The notes: generated by a model not told the origin, from the letters alone. 64,000 nt of DNA from Pseudobdellovibrionaceae bacterium (GCA_019637915.1 JAHBUV010000001.1:124001-188000), one strand, 5' to 3'. Shown: positions 18,906 through 28,681, counted from the first letter of the stretch. Program-made: numbers and translations.

Positions 18906-19633
18906 AGAAAAAAATCCGCCTGGGCGTGAACGTCGATCACGTGGCGACTTTGCGCCAGGTGCGCGGCGACACGACCCCTTACCCGGACCTGCTGCATTTC
19001 GTGAAGGAAGCCGTCAAGGGCGGGGCCGAGCAGATCACCATCCATCTGCGCGAGGACCGCCGCCACATCCAGCTGAAGGATCTGGCGCAGTTGTCGAAGC
19101 ACCGCCCGGTGCCGTTGAACCTGGAGATGGGCGCCACCCCGGAGATGCTGAAATTCGCCCGCAAATACCGCCCCGATTGGGTCTGCCTGGTGCCGGAAAA
19201 CCGCCGCGAGCTCACGACGGAAGGCGGCCTCGACGTCGTCCGCCGGAAGGCGGGCCTCACGCCGCTGATCGACAAGCTCCAGCGTTTCGGGATCGAGATC
19301 TCCATGTTCATCGAGCCCTCCCGCGAGCAGGTGGTCGCGTCTTTCGAAGTCGGGGCCGACGCCGTGGAACTCCACACGGGCCGCTGGGTGCGCCTGACAG
19401 GCGCGGCCAAGCAGCGCGAATGGAAGCGTCTGGCGGAGGCCGCAACCCTGGCCCACAGCCTGGGTTTGGGCGTGCACGCCGGCCACGGTCTGGATACTCA
19501 ACAAGCGAAGTTGATCCGCCGTTTGCCGCACCTGCGCGAAGTGAACATCGGTCACTTCCTGGTTTGCGAAGCCCTGAAGGACGGCCTGAAGGCGTCCGTG
19601 CGCCGCATGAAGGGCATCCTGGAGGGCCGGTGA
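18902..19633 (+). CDS. pdxJ: Pyridoxine 5'-phosphate synthase
   Basis: 243 residues, GTG start overlapping the glmM stop (GTGA). It forms pyridoxine 5'-phosphate from 1-deoxyxylulose-5-phosphate and 3-amino-2-oxopropyl phosphate, the last ring-closing step of DXP-dependent vitamin B6 synthesis. LGVNVDHVATLRQVRG, ITIHLREDRRHI, NLEMGATPEML and VHAGHGLD are characteristic PdxJ segments. Confidence 0.96.
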   Translation: MKKKIRLGVNVDHVATLRQVRGDTTPYPDLLHFVKEAVKGGAEQITIHLREDRRHIQLKDLAQLSKHRPVPLNLEMGATPEMLKFARKYRPDWVCLVPENRRELTTEGGLDVVRRKAGLTPLIDKLQRFGIEISMFIEPSREQVVASFEVGADAVELHTGRWVRLTGAAKQREWKRLAEAATLAHSLGLGVHAGHGLDTQQAKLIRRLPHLREVNIGHFLVCEALKDGLKASVRRMKGILEGR

Positions 19634-20073
19634 AGGATTTCACGCGCCATCTGACGCAAGTGAGCGATCTGTCCGCCTTCGTTGAAGAGCTTTTGCTTTA
19701 TCGCGAGCCCCGCACCCTGTGGCTGCTGGAGGGAGAGGTGGGCAGCGGCAAGACCGAGACCGTGAAGGCCCTGTCCCGCTTATGGGGATTGAGCGAAGTG
19801 GCTTCCCCCTCCTACGCCATTCATCACCGCTATGAAAACCGTCACGGGGTGGCGGTGGATCATTTGGATCTGTATCGCCTGGAAAGCGAGGAAGATCTTG
19901 AAAGCACGGGTTTTTGGGATCTTTTCTCGGAGTCCGAGGGCCTTGTGGTGATTGAATGGGCGGACCGCCTCAATTGGGATTATCTGCCGCGGGGATGGAG
20001 CGCTTTCCATCTGAAGTATGAAAAGGGTCCGGGCCCGACGGAGCGCCGAATCCAAGTTCAAAAAATCCGCTGA
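19630..20073 (+). CDS. tsaE: tRNA threonylcarbamoyladenosine biosynthesis ATPase TsaE
   Basis: 147 residues from a GTG overlapping the pdxJ stop. Walker A is GEVGSGKTETVKAL near residue 36; SPSYAIHHRY, DHLDLYRLES and IEWADRL are the other conserved TsaE blocks. TsaE works with TsaB/TsaD to make t6A37 in ANN-decoding tRNAs. It appears to be the last gene of the ftsH-cda-glmM-pdxJ run, followed by a 249-base gap. Confidence 0.94.
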   Translation: MKDFTRHLTQVSDLSAFVEELLLYREPRTLWLLEGEVGSGKTETVKALSRLWGLSEVASPSYAIHHRYENRHGVAVDHLDLYRLESEEDLESTGFWDLFSESEGLVVIEWADRLNWDYLPRGWSAFHLKYEKGPGPTERRIQVQKIR

Positions 20074-20177
20074 ATTCTTTTGTTCCCATGGATGTTTTAT
20101 GTAAGATGGACGCGAACCACCGCGCCCGTGGTCTCTTTTGGCCCCTGAAGCCCATTCAGAACCTGTGCCGCCTGGAT

Positions 20178-20206
20178 TTGATTCTCTGTTCCAAGCGGAA
20201 TCTAAA
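20178..20206 (+). promoter_or_regulatory. Candidate promoter of the XRE regulator operon
   Basis: TTGATT (20178-20183), 17 bases, TCTAAA (20201-20206): four of six matches in each box. The predicted start near 20213 gives a leader of about 110 bases containing repeated TTCGAG motifs. Confidence 0.3.
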
Positions 20207-20241
20207 AAACAAAGACTGTTTCTGGGAGAAAGTTTCCTGGA

Positions 20242-20280
20242 TTCGAGAATTTACGCTCGAAACAAGGAATCGTCTTCGAG
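20242..20280 (+). promoter_or_regulatory. Repeated TTCGAG motifs (possible operator)
   Basis: TTCGAG at 20242-20247, its complement CTCGAA at 20256-20261 and TTCGAG again at 20275-20280, in the leader of an HTH-regulator gene. The first two form a 6-bp inverted repeat with an 8-base spacer. An autoregulatory operator is an inference from position. Confidence 0.3.
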
Positions 20281-20322
20281 AGGATTCTTTTTCCATCTAA
20301 ACAAGATGGTGGACGGGTTCCA

Positions 20323-20637
20323 ATGAACATGGGTAAAAACTTAAAGCGGCTGTTGGCGGAACGTGGGATGAGCGTCGTTTTGTTGTCAAAACGGGCGCAA
20401 GTTCCCGCGAAGACCATTTATCACTGGATGGGTGGTCAGCGTCCTCGCAATGTGGAACAGATCTACCGGATCTGCCAGATTTTGGGGGTTTCCATCGAGG
20501 AGCTTTTTGGATTGGCCCCCTTGACCCAATCCCAGGGAAACTTGGCGGGGAAAAATCTGTTGGGCGTCGACTACCATGCCGGTGTGTTTGAAGTGATTTT
20601 GCGCCCGATCCGCCCTGCCAACGGAGGACAGTCGTGA
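20323..20637 (+). CDS. XRE/Cro-type helix-turn-helix regulator
   Basis: 104 residues. A five-helix Cro/C1-type DNA-binding domain fills residues 4-64: LLSKRAQVPAKTIYHWMGGQ is the HTH and VEQIYRICQILGVSIEELFG the following helices. The C-terminal 40 residues are unassigned. The ATG at 20323 is preceded by GGTGGACGG. It overlaps the next small gene by four bases, so the pair forms an operon. No phage genes surround it. Confidence 0.82.
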   Translation: MNMGKNLKRLLAERGMSVVLLSKRAQVPAKTIYHWMGGQRPRNVEQIYRICQILGVSIEELFGLAPLTQSQGNLAGKNLLGVDYHAGVFEVILRPIRPANGGQS

Positions 20638-20843
20638 ACAAAGACAATATTCGACGTGAATTGAATGACCTTCTGCAGCGTCTTCATGTGACGCCGGATC
20701 AGGGTGAGGGCTCGACGGGCGAACCCGCGGATATGACGGCCAAGCGCATCGGGTGCCAGATGACTCAGTTGAGTCCGGACGACCAGGTGCAGTTGATGAA
20801 GGGTCTGCTGGAGATCCAGCACGAGGATTTCCGCTTGAGTTAA
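20634..20843 (+). CDS. Small acidic protein coupled to the XRE regulator
   Basis: 69 residues from a GTG overlapping the regulator stop. It is mostly helical and polar (DNIRRELNDLLQRLHV; LSPDDQVQLMKGLLEIQHEDF), without membrane or secretion signals. I do not recognise it. A role as partner or modulator of the adjacent regulator is possible from coupling alone. Its stop overlaps the stop of the convergent gene. Confidence 0.6.
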   Translation: MNKDNIRRELNDLLQRLHVTPDQGEGSTGEPADMTAKRIGCQMTQLSPDDQVQLMKGLLEIQHEDFRLS

Positions 20844-22036
20844 GCGGCGGCGGAGTCTTCGCTGGCGCCGCCCAGGCGGCGCGTGAGATCGGATGAGGTT
20901 TTTTCCGCGGCCCGCAGGATCGGGAGCGTGTAAGCGGCCGCCGGGCCGATGGCCAACAAGGCACCCACCAGGCGATTCTTGAAGAACACGGGAACCAAAG
21001 TCAGCGTTTCGGCGGGCACGCCTTGGTGCCACTGATTCATGAAACGATCATTGATGTCATTGCTGACCGGAGCCCCGTGAAAGGGCTTTTCCGTCGTCAC
21101 CATGATGTTGAAGGCGCTGGGCTCGCCCAGATGGATCTTCTCCGGGGTGGTCACCTGGCCGAAATTTTCACTCCACAAAACGGGCACCAGGGCCTCGTTC
21201 TTTTCCGTCAGGGCCAAAAGCATCGTGTGGGTGTGGTGACGCAGCGACTGCAGCGCGCTCTGCACTTCGCGGCGGAAAATGGGATTGCTCGCCATCAGGG
21301 TGCTGAGGGCGTGTTTGGGCTCCAAGGGCCCCAGACGAAACACACCTTGTTGATGGGGCGCCAAGCCCGTCATGGATCCCGTCATGCCGGCGGTGGCCGC
21401 GGGCAGGGAGGTCTTTTTCGTGACCGGCTCCAGAGGGGTTTCCAGGACCGGCTTGGGGACGGGCTTGTCGGCGACGGGTTTCGCCGTCGCCGCGGGATGC
21501 ACGACGGTTTTTTCCAAAGGCTCTTCGTCACGGGGGCCGTCGTTTGTTTCTTTCGGCGCTTCGGCCGTGGCCGCGCGATGGAGGCTGATCCCCGTGAAGT
21601 CCAAAGACGGCGCTTCTTGGGTGTCCTTGATGCCTTCCGGCGCTTCGCCGCCCGCGGCGACGTGGCTGTCGCGCAGCCGTTCCCACCAGGAGGCGAGGCC
21701 TTCGCGGGGCGCGTAGATGAAGCCGCAGTGGGCCGGCAGGTTGTCAGGTTTTTCCAGGCCGGCGATCAGAACATGTCCGTCCCATTCCGCCACGGGGAAG
21801 AGGGTGGAGCTCCAGGGGAGCTGAACCTTCTCCAGCAGAGCGGCATCGGGCTCCTGCTCCGTGAAGAAGTTGCCTTGCAGCAGAGGGATTTGATGGGTTT
21901 TGCAGGCCCACAGGAAATATTCCTCTTCACTCAAAAGGCCTTCGATCAGGGCATGCTCGAGCAAAGAGACTTCCGAGGGGGTCTCCAATTCGCCGATCTT
22001 GTCTTTGAAATGCTCTTGCCAAGTGAGTGAACTCAT
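20840..22036 (-). CDS. Cytosolic protein of unknown function with a possible MshEN/GAF-like layout
   Basis: 398 residues. The N-terminal 110 residues (LLSEEEYFLWACKTHQIPLL, then LFPVAEWDGHVLIAG) weakly recall the MshEN/GspE-N type module of secretion ATPases. A Pro/Ala/Glu-rich linker (about 110-230) follows, and the C-terminal 170 residues read like a GAF-like sensory fold (TLVPVFFKNRLVGALLAIG). No ATPase motifs are seen. AAAAGG precedes the start. Assignment is tentative. Confidence 0.6.
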   Translation of the reverse strand: MSSLTWQEHFKDKIGELETPSEVSLLEHALIEGLLSEEEYFLWACKTHQIPLLQGNFFTEQEPDAALLEKVQLPWSSTLFPVAEWDGHVLIAGLEKPDNLPAHCGFIYAPREGLASWWERLRDSHVAAGGEAPEGIKDTQEAPSLDFTGISLHRAATAEAPKETNDGPRDEEPLEKTVVHPAATAKPVADKPVPKPVLETPLEPVTKKTSLPAATAGMTGSMTGLAPHQQGVFRLGPLEPKHALSTLMASNPIFRREVQSALQSLRHHTHTMLLALTEKNEALVPVLWSENFGQVTTPEKIHLGEPSAFNIMVTTEKPFHGAPVSNDINDRFMNQWHQGVPAETLTLVPVFFKNRLVGALLAIGPAAAYTLPILRAAEKTSSDLTRRLGGASEDSAAA

Positions 22037-22148
22037 TGCCTTTTCATCGGAAAATCCGGCCTTGGACTCAAAGGTTTTGTGGGGGCCGGTCCGGAGGTCC
22101 TGTCGAAAAGTTGTAAAAAACTCAGAAGAATCAGAAAACCCGGCAGTC

Positions 22149-22177
22149 TTTTCAGGAACTTAGGGCTGTGGTATAGA
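22149..22177 (+). promoter_or_regulatory. Candidate promoter of the cysteine desulfurase operon
   Basis: TTTTCA (22149-22154), 17 bases, TATAGA (22172-22177), nine bases before the ATG at 22187. No ribosome-binding sequence lies between. If correct the mRNA is leaderless or nearly so. Confidence 0.35.
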
Positions 22178-22186
22178 GTCCCTCTT

Positions 22187-23356
22187 ATGGCCGAAAACCC
22201 GGTGTACCTGGATCACAATGCGACAACTCCCGTGAGCGCGGGAGTGCTTTCCCGTTTGTCGGAATGGGCGGCGGCTTGGGGAAATCCCAGCTCCATCCAT
22301 GCGCGCAGCCGTGATCCGAAGCGCGTGCTGCGTGAAACCCGTCAGGTCCTAGCGGATTTCCTGGGTTGCTCGCCGCTGGAGCTGGTCTTCACCTCCGGGG
22401 GGAGCGAGTCGAACAACACCGTGCTGAAGGGTTTGTGGGCGAAGCTCGGCCGCGAACGGCCGCACATCATGTGCTCCGCCGTCGAGCACCCGAGTGTTCT
22501 GCGCACCATGCAGTGGCTGGGCGAGCAGGGCGCCGAGGTCGACATCATCCCGGTCAGTCGCGACGGCCGGATCGATCTCGAATTCTATCGGGCGAAGTTG
22601 GGCGCGCGCACCCTGTTCGTCTCGGTGATGGCGGCGAACAATGAGACCGGCACCCTTTTCCCCGTGCGGGAAATGGCGGGGATGGCCCACGCCAAAGGCG
22701 CCCTCTTTCACTGCGATGCCGTGCAGATGTTCGGCAAACTGCCGGTGGATCTCGCCGCGTGGAACGTCGACTACGCGAGCTTCTCGGCGCACAAGTTCTA
22801 TTCCCTCAAGGGCACGGGCGTGCTCTACGTGAAACGCAATTCCCCCTATGAACCTTTGATCCACGGCGGGGGACAGGAGCGTCACCGCCGCGGCGGCACC
22901 GAGAACACCCTCGGGATCGCGGCCCTGGGCCAGGTGGTGAGCGAAGCGCCCGCGGTGGCGGCGGAAGGCTCGCGCATCGCCGCTTTGCGGGATCATTTCG
23001 AGGCCCGCGTGCTGGCGGAAATCCCCGCCTCCTCGGTGACGGCCGCGCTGAGCCCGCGTTTGCCGAACACCTCGAGCCTGGTGCTGGACGGCGTGGACGG
23101 GGAGACCCTGCTGATGAGCCTCGACCTGCAGGGTTACGCCGTCAGCACCGGCGCCGCCTGCTCGAGCGGCAATCCCGAGCCCAGTCCGGTGCTCCTGGCC
23201 CTGGGCCTGAGCCGGCAGGAGGCGCAGAACAGCCTGCGCGTGAGTTTTGGCCGCGGCAACGACCTCGCGCAGGTCGACGCCTTCGTCGAGATTTTGAAAT
23301 TCACCGTGCAACGTCTTCGTCAGCTGCAGAACAACACCGGGGTGAGACATGCGTAA
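22187..23356 (+). CDS. iscS: Cysteine desulfurase (IscS/NifS family)
   Basis: 389 residues, PLP enzyme releasing sulfane sulfur from cysteine for Fe-S clusters and thiolated t[14 protein letters not shown] opens the fold; the PLP lysine is in [16 protein letters not shown], and the persulfide Cys is in [14 protein letters not shown]. It overlaps mnmA, so its first job here is probably sulfur supply for tRNA 2-thiouridine. No IscU or SufU scaffold is adjacent; a SufE lies 34 kb away. Confidence 0.93.
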   Translation: MAENPVYLDHNATTPVSAGVLSRLSEWAAAWGNPSSIHARSRDPKRVLRETRQVLADFLGCSPLELVFTSGGSESNNTVLKGLWAKLGRERPHIMCSAVEHPSVLRTMQWLGEQGAEVDIIPVSRDGRIDLEFYRAKLGARTLFVSVMAANNETGTLFPVREMAGMAHAKGALFHCDAVQMFGKLPVDLAAWNVDYASFSAHKFYSLKGTGVLYVKRNSPYEPLIHGGGQERHRRGGTENTLGIAALGQVVSEAPAVAAEGSRIAALRDHFEARVLAEIPASSVTAALSPRLPNTSSLVLDGVDGETLLMSLDLQGYAVSTGAACSSGNPEPSPVLLALGLSRQEAQNSLRVSFGRGNDLAQVDAFVEILKFTVQRLRQLQNNTGVRHA

Positions 23357-24431
23357 AAAACGGGTTCTGGTCGCCATGAGCGGCGGGGTTGACAGCTCCG
23401 TTGCGGCCGCCCTTCTCGTCGATCAGGGTTATGAGGTCATCGGCGCCACCATGCAGGTGTGGGATTATTCGAGCTGCGACATCGAGGAAGGCAACGGCAC
23501 CTGCTGTTCGTCGATCGACGTCGACGACGCGCGCTCGGTCGCCGACCGTCTGGGCATTCCTTTTTACGTGCTGAACTGCGAGGCGAAGTTCCGCGCCGCC
23601 GTCATCGATCCCTTCCTGAAGGCCTATCTCGAGGGGCAGACGCCTTTGCCCTGCGTGAACTGCAACACCTACCTCAAGTTCGATCACCTGGTGCGCAAGA
23701 TGGAGGAGCTCGAGTGCGATTACATCGCCACCGGCCACTACGCGCAGGTGGTGCAGGACGACCGGGGTCACGCGCACATCGCGACCTCCACGGACGACTG
23801 GAAGGATCAGACGTATTTCCTGTTCACGATCGATCCCTCGATCGTGCCGAAGCTGCTGTTCCCCATCGGGCACCTGAAAAAGCCCGAAGTGCGCCGCATC
23901 GCCGAGGAAAAAGGCCTGGTGGTGGCGCGCAAAAAAGACTCCACGGGGATCTGCTTCGTGGGCGATCAGGGCTATTCGAACTTCATCGCCGGCCAGGTGC
24001 CGCAAGCCGTCCTGCAAAGCAAAGCCGGCTTGATCAAAAGATACCCTTCGGGCGAGGTCATGGGGCGCCATCCGGGCATTCATCAGTTCACCATCGGCCA
24101 GGGCCGGGGACTGGGCCTCACCCATCATGAAAAACTCTTCGTCGTGAAGATCGACGCCGCCGACAACACGGTGTGGATCGGTGACGAAAGTCATCTGTTC
24201 ACCCATGAAGTCGACGTGGTGGACGCGAAGCTCCTGGGGCCTTTGACCGAGGGCGAGAGCCTCAACGTCAAGATCCGCTACCAGCACAAAGGCTCCCGCG
24301 CCAAGGTGTACCGCTCGGACGAGGGATTCAAACTCGTTTTCGAGGAGCCGCAGCGGGCGGTGACGCCCGGCCAGGCCGCGGTGTTTTACCGTGACCGTGA
24401 GCTGGTGGGGGGCGGATGGATCACGCTCTGA
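23349..24431 (+). CDS. mnmA: tRNA-uridine 2-sulfurtransferase MnmA
   Basis: 360 residues. It thiolates U34 of Glu, Gln and Lys tRNAs using sulfur from the desulfurase encoded just upstream. The PP-loop is [11 protein letters not shown]; the catalytic Cys pair lies in [12 protein letters not shown] and [16 protein letters not shown] and GQGRGLGL are further family blocks. The start overlaps iscS by 8 bases and the end overlaps mtaB by 16, so the three are cotranslated. Confidence 0.96.
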   Translation: MRKKRVLVAMSGGVDSSVAAALLVDQGYEVIGATMQVWDYSSCDIEEGNGTCCSSIDVDDARSVADRLGIPFYVLNCEAKFRAAVIDPFLKAYLEGQTPLPCVNCNTYLKFDHLVRKMEELECDYIATGHYAQVVQDDRGHAHIATSTDDWKDQTYFLFTIDPSIVPKLLFPIGHLKKPEVRRIAEEKGLVVARKKDSTGICFVGDQGYSNFIAGQVPQAVLQSKAGLIKRYPSGEVMGRHPGIHQFTIGQGRGLGLTHHEKLFVVKIDAADNTVWIGDESHLFTHEVDVVDAKLLGPLTEGESLNVKIRYQHKGSRAKVYRSDEGFKLVFEEPQRAVTPGQAAVFYRDRELVGGGWITL

Positions 24432-25759
24432 ACTACCGGGTGCACAGCTTCGGCTGCAAAGTGAACACTTACGACACGGGCCTGCTGCAGAAAAACCTCG
24501 GGGCGGCGGGCTTTCAGTCCTCCGCGGAGGACGGCGGTCCGCGCATCCACGTGCTGAACACCTGCGCCGTGACGGCGGAGGCGACCAAGGAAGCCGTGCG
24601 ATTGATCCGTCGCCTGAAGGCCCGCGATCCGTTCTGCACCGTCGTGGTCACGGGCTGCGCCGCCCAGGTGGACACCGGTTCGTTCGAGAATCTTCCGGGA
24701 GCCGATCTCGTCGTGGCGAATTCCCACAAAGGTCAGCTGCCGGAATTGCTCTCGAGGTATTTCAAGAAAACCCTGGACGGCCGGGTCTTTAAATCCAACA
24801 TCTTCCGCAAGGAGGATCTCGAGGCCGGCGGCGGCGTCGAGAAGCACCACACGCGGACCTTCCTGAAAATCCAGGACGGCTGCAACAGCTTCTGCACTTA
24901 CTGCGTGATCCCTTTCGCGCGCGGCAAATCCCGCAGCATCCCGGTCATGGACCTGGTGGCCCGCGTGCGCGAACTTGAAGTGCAAGGGGCGCGCGAGATC
25001 GTGCTCACCGGCGTGCACATCGGCGATTACGAGGACGACACCCAGCCCGGCCGCAAGCTCGCCCTGGAGGACCTGCTCGAGCACCTGCTGGCGAAAACCG
25101 CCGTCCCGCGCTTCCGCCTGTCGAGTCTCGAGCCCGTCGAGGTGACCGAGCGCCTGCTGGATCTGTATCAGAATCCCCGGATGTGTCCGCACTTCCACAT
25201 GAGCATCCAGAGCGCCAACACCGAGGTCCTCGCCAAGATGAAACGCAAATACACCCAGGAGGACGTGAAGAACTCCCTGCTCCGCATCCGCGAACGCGTG
25301 CCGGGCGCTTTCGTCGGCATGGATGTCATCGTGGGTTTTCCCACCGAGAGCGAAGAGCAGTTCCTGGACACGGTGGCGTGCCTGCGCTCGCTGCCGTGGA
25401 CGCGTCTGCATGTTTTCCCCTACAGCGAGCGCCCCGGAACCCGGGCCGCCGCCTACGAGGAGTCGGTGTATCCCCATGAACGCGCCCGTCGCGCCGCCGT
25501 CTTGCGCGACATGAGCCTGCGGCGCCATGAGGGCGAGGCCCGGACCCAGATCGGTTCGTTGAAGAAAGTTTTGGTTCTCAACCAGGCGTCCAAGGGCGGC
25601 GAGTCCTTGAGCCGCGATTACTGGCCCGTCGCCATCCCCGAAGCGGAGGCGTTTCTGGATCATTGGCGCGGTCAGGAGATCGAGGTGCGGGTGACGGGCT
25701 ATCGCGATGCCGGGAAAAAAGGCCAGGACGGTTTGCTGGTGGCGGAGGTTTTGGCATGA
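24416..25759 (+). CDS. mtaB: tRNA t6A37 methylthiotransferase MtaB
   Basis: 447 residues, radical-SAM methylthiotransferase converting t6A37 to ms2t6A. Three N-terminal cysteines (SFGCKVN, NTCAVTA, TGCAAQV) bind the auxiliary cluster; CNSFCTYC is the CxxxCxxC radical-SAM triad, followed by a TRAM-like C-terminal domain. MtaB rather than MiaB is chosen from the FGCKVNTYD opening and PFARGKSRS. Its substrate t6A needs TsaE, encoded 5 kb upstream. Confidence 0.9.
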   Translation: MDHALNYRVHSFGCKVNTYDTGLLQKNLGAAGFQSSAEDGGPRIHVLNTCAVTAEATKEAVRLIRRLKARDPFCTVVVTGCAAQVDTGSFENLPGADLVVANSHKGQLPELLSRYFKKTLDGRVFKSNIFRKEDLEAGGGVEKHHTRTFLKIQDGCNSFCTYCVIPFARGKSRSIPVMDLVARVRELEVQGAREIVLTGVHIGDYEDDTQPGRKLALEDLLEHLLAKTAVPRFRLSSLEPVEVTERLLDLYQNPRMCPHFHMSIQSANTEVLAKMKRKYTQEDVKNSLLRIRERVPGAFVGMDVIVGFPTESEEQFLDTVACLRSLPWTRLHVFPYSERPGTRAAAYEESVYPHERARRAAVLRDMSLRRHEGEARTQIGSLKKVLVLNQASKGGESLSRDYWPVAIPEAEAFLDHWRGQEIEVRVTGYRDAGKKGQDGLLVAEVLA

Positions 25760-26448
25760 GCCTGGAAACGCGTTTGCAGTATGAATTCCGAAGACCCGAG
25801 CTGTTGCTGCAGGCCCTCACGCACAAGTCCTTCGCCTATGAAAACCGCGCCGCCGCCCACAATGAAAAGCTCGAGTTCCTGGGCGATGCCGTCATCGACC
25901 TGGTTCTCGGTGAATTCCTGATGGATCTTTTCCCGGGCGATGAAGAGGGCTCTTTGTCGAAAAAGCGCGCCAGCCTCGTGAACGAGGAAACCCTGGCCGT
26001 GCTGGCCCGCCGTCACGAGCTGCCGGCCGTCCTGCGCCTGGGCAAGGGCGAAGCCCAATCCGGCGGCGCGGAAAAACCGCGTCTTCTGGGGTCGGCGTGG
26101 GAGGCCCTGTGCGGCGCCTTGTACCTGGACGGCGGCTATGAGCCCGTGCGCGAACTGCTGCGCCGGGAGTTCCGCCCCCTGATCGAGCAACTGGATCCGG
26201 AGCAGGACTACGCCGCGGATTACAAGACCCGCGTGCAGGAGCTCGCGCAGAAGCTCGATCGCGCCACCCCCGTGTACGAGCTGGTCTCCGAAGAGGGGCC
26301 GCCCCATGACCGGGTGTTCACCGTCAGTCTGAAAGTCAAAGAAGAAGAAATCGCCCGCGGCGCGGGCCGCTCCAAAAAGGCCGCCGAGCAACAGGCGGCG
26401 CGCGAGGGTCTGAACAATCCGCGCTGGGGCAAAGGAGACAAGTCGTGA
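25756..26448 (+). CDS. rnc: Ribonuclease III
   Basis: 230 residues, start overlapping the mtaB stop (ATGA). It cuts double-stranded RNA in rRNA precursors and some mRNAs. NEKLEFLGDAVIDLV carries the first catalytic cluster, and a C-terminal dsRNA-binding domain (about 155-225) ends RSKKAAEQQAAREGL. In GSAWEALCGALYLDGG the Glu is kept, but the position of the E. coli catalytic Asp114 appears to be Ser. It is followed by era, a common rnc-era pair. Confidence 0.94.
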   Translation: MSLETRLQYEFRRPELLLQALTHKSFAYENRAAAHNEKLEFLGDAVIDLVLGEFLMDLFPGDEEGSLSKKRASLVNEETLAVLARRHELPAVLRLGKGEAQSGGAEKPRLLGSAWEALCGALYLDGGYEPVRELLRREFRPLIEQLDPEQDYAADYKTRVQELAQKLDRATPVYELVSEEGPPHDRVFTVSLKVKEEEIARGAGRSKKAAEQQAAREGLNNPRWGKGDKS

Positions 26449-27362
26449 GTTATCGTGCAGGATTCCTGGGGTTGATCGGTCAGCCCAACGCGGGCAAGAG
26501 CTCGCTGATGAACTTTCTCGTCGAAGAGAAGGTGTCCATCGTTTCGAAAAAACCCCAGACCACCCGTCGGCGCATGCTGGGTCTGTGGAGTTCCGACGAA
26601 GGGCAGATCGTTTTCGTGGATGCTCCGGGCTTGATCAAGGCGGAAAAGGGACTGAACAACTTCCTGGCCCGCGAGGCCGATGAGGTGATCGCCGAATGCG
26701 ACGCCCTGGTCGCGGTTCTGAGCGTCGACGAAAAAGAGGCCGCCGCCAACGAGCAGACCCTGGACCTCGTCGCCAAGAGCGGCAAGCCCTGGGTGGCCGT
26801 CGTCACCAAGGCGGATCTGCAGGACAAGGGTCACCGCGTTTTGATCCTGAAGGACCTGGTCGCCGCCCGTCAGGGCAAGGCCTTCAGCATCTCGGTGCTG
26901 AAAGGGGACCGCGACACGCCGGAAGACCGCGAGATCCTTTTGCGTGAATTCCTGCAGCTGCTGCCGGAATCGCCGGCGCCGCTTTACGACATCGAGCTCT
27001 TCACGCCGGAGACCGAGCGCACCCTGATCGCCGAGATCATCCGCGAGAAGTGCTTCGAGCACCTCCACCAGGAGATCCCCTTCGGCATCGCCGTGCGCAT
27101 CATCAAGTTCGATGAGGACGCCGTGCCGGTGCCGCGGCTCGCGGCCGAGATCATGGTCTCGAAGGACAACCACAAGGGCATGGTGATCGGCAAGGCCGGC
27201 GCCGTCTTGAAGGCCATCGGCAGCGACGCCCGCAAGGACATCGAAAAGTTACTGGGACAAAAGATTTTCCTCGAGATGAACGTCATCGCGCGCGACTCCT
27301 GGACTGAAAACAAGCGGATCATGAAGGAGCTCGGTTATGTCCACGACAACAAAGGTGAATGA
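26445..27362 (+). CDS. era: GTPase Era
   Basis: 305 residues, GTG start overlapping rnc. It binds 16S rRNA and helps 30S assembly. G1 is GQPNAGKSS, G3 DAPG, G4 TKAD (a common variant of NKxD). The C-terminal KH domain shows MVIGKAGAVLKAIGSDARKD. The last 26 bases overlap der, an unusually long overlap, so the two GTPases are made from one mRNA. Confidence 0.96.
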   Translation: MSYRAGFLGLIGQPNAGKSSLMNFLVEEKVSIVSKKPQTTRRRMLGLWSSDEGQIVFVDAPGLIKAEKGLNNFLAREADEVIAECDALVAVLSVDEKEAAANEQTLDLVAKSGKPWVAVVTKADLQDKGHRVLILKDLVAARQGKAFSISVLKGDRDTPEDREILLREFLQLLPESPAPLYDIELFTPETERTLIAEIIREKCFEHLHQEIPFGIAVRIIKFDEDAVPVPRLAAEIMVSKDNHKGMVIGKAGAVLKAIGSDARKDIEKLLGQKIFLEMNVIARDSWTENKRIMKELGYVHDNKGE

Positions 27363-28680
27363 CGTCCCCAAGGTGGCCATCATCGGCCGCCCGAACACCG
27401 GCAAGTCGACGCTGTTCAACATCATGACCGATTCGCGCAAGTCCGTGGTGAAGAACCAGCCGGGCGTCACCCGCGACGTGATCATCGAGCCCGTCGAGGT
27501 CTGGGGCAAGAGCTTCGACCTCCTCGACACCGGCGGCATCACCGAGTCGCCGGACCTGATCTCGAAACTGATCCGCGAGCAGGTGACCGAGTTCCTGCAG
27601 ACGGTGGATCTGCTCATCGCCGTCATGGACGGCCGCGCCGGCCTGCTGCCGGAGGACCGCGACATCATCCGCATCGCCAAAGAGACGGGGAAGGAGTTCC
27701 TCCTCGTCGTCAACAAGGTGGACCGCGTGCATGAGGAGGAACTCGCCAAGGCCGAGTTCCACGAGTTCGGCGTCGACGTGGTGGCGGCCTCCTTCGAGCA
27801 GCGCCGGGGTTTGTCGGACGTCCTCGAGTGGATTCACGCCCACTTGCCCGACCGCGAGCTGCACACCAAGGAAGGCACGACCATCGCCATCGTGGGGAAA
27901 CCCAACGTCGGCAAAAGCTCGCTCTGCAACACCCTGCTGGGCTCGAACCGCATGCTGGTGAGCGACATCGCCGGCACGACGGTGGATTCCGTCGATTCGC
28001 CCTTCGTGTACCAGGACCGCCGCTACATCCTGGTGGACACGGCCGGCCTGCGCCGCAGCTCGAAGCGCGAGGAGGACATCGAGATCATCTCGGCCTTCAA
28101 GTCCCAGGAGAGCATCCGCCGCGCCGACCTCGTGCTGCTGATGGTGGACGGCAACATCGGCCCCACCGAGCAGGACGCGAAGATCATGCAGGCGATCCTC
28201 GAGGATCACAAGGGCGTGATCCTGGTCGCCAACAAAACCGACGTCGCCTCGAAAGAGGTGCCGGAGTTCCGCAAGACCTTCCGTTCGCAAGTGGAAAGGA
28301 CCTTCCACTTCTTCATCGACGTGCCGGTGGTTTTCATCTCCGCCAAGACCGGTTTCGGCCTGGAGGACCTGCTGGAGGAAGTGGAGCGCGTCAGCGAGAA
28401 ACTGAGCCTGCGCATCCCGACCTCGGAATTGAATGAGTTCTTCTTCGAGACGATCCGCAAGGCGCCGGCCCCGGTGTGGGGAACGACCAACGTGAAGTTC
28501 TACTACCTCACGCAGACCCTGCAGCAACCGCCGGCCTTCATCGCCTTCGCGAACCATCCGGACGGCGTCACCAACGCCTACCGGCGCTTTCTGATCAAGA
28601 ACATGAAAGAGCGTTTCGACCTTCAGGGAATCCCGATCCGCATCTTCTGCATGAAGTCGCGGCGGGGAGGGGAGAACTGA
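27337..28680 (+). CDS. der: GTPase Der (EngA)
   Basis: 447 residues with two tandem GTPase domains: GRPNTGKST with NKVD, and GKPNVGKSS with NKTD, plus a C-terminal KH-like domain with FIAFANHPDGV and RRFLIKNMKERFDLQGIPI. It acts in 50S subunit maturation. It starts within the end of era and ends one base before the symporter start region. Confidence 0.97.
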   Translation: MSTTTKVNDVPKVAIIGRPNTGKSTLFNIMTDSRKSVVKNQPGVTRDVIIEPVEVWGKSFDLLDTGGITESPDLISKLIREQVTEFLQTVDLLIAVMDGRAGLLPEDRDIIRIAKETGKEFLLVVNKVDRVHEEELAKAEFHEFGVDVVAASFEQRRGLSDVLEWIHAHLPDRELHTKEGTTIAIVGKPNVGKSSLCNTLLGSNRMLVSDIAGTTVDSVDSPFVYQDRRYILVDTAGLRRSSKREEDIEIISAFKSQESIRRADLVLLMVDGNIGPTEQDAKIMQAILEDHKGVILVANKTDVASKEVPEFRKTFRSQVERTFHFFIDVPVVFISAKTGFGLEDLLEEVERVSEKLSLRIPTSELNEFFFETIRKAPAPVWGTTNVKFYYLTQTLQQPPAFIAFANHPDGVTNAYRRFLIKNMKERFDLQGIPIRIFCMKSRRGGEN

Positions 28681-28681
28681 G

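Noticed and set aside
20088-20326. Short rightward frames between tsaE and the XRE gene
   Set aside because: Two overlapping frames of 60-70 codons with no ribosome site, odd composition and repeated motifs; treated as leader or regulatory DNA.
26445-27362. Era as non-functional because G4 is TKAD instead of NKxD
   Set aside because: TKxD is a common working variant among GTPases, and the other motifs and the KH domain are intact.
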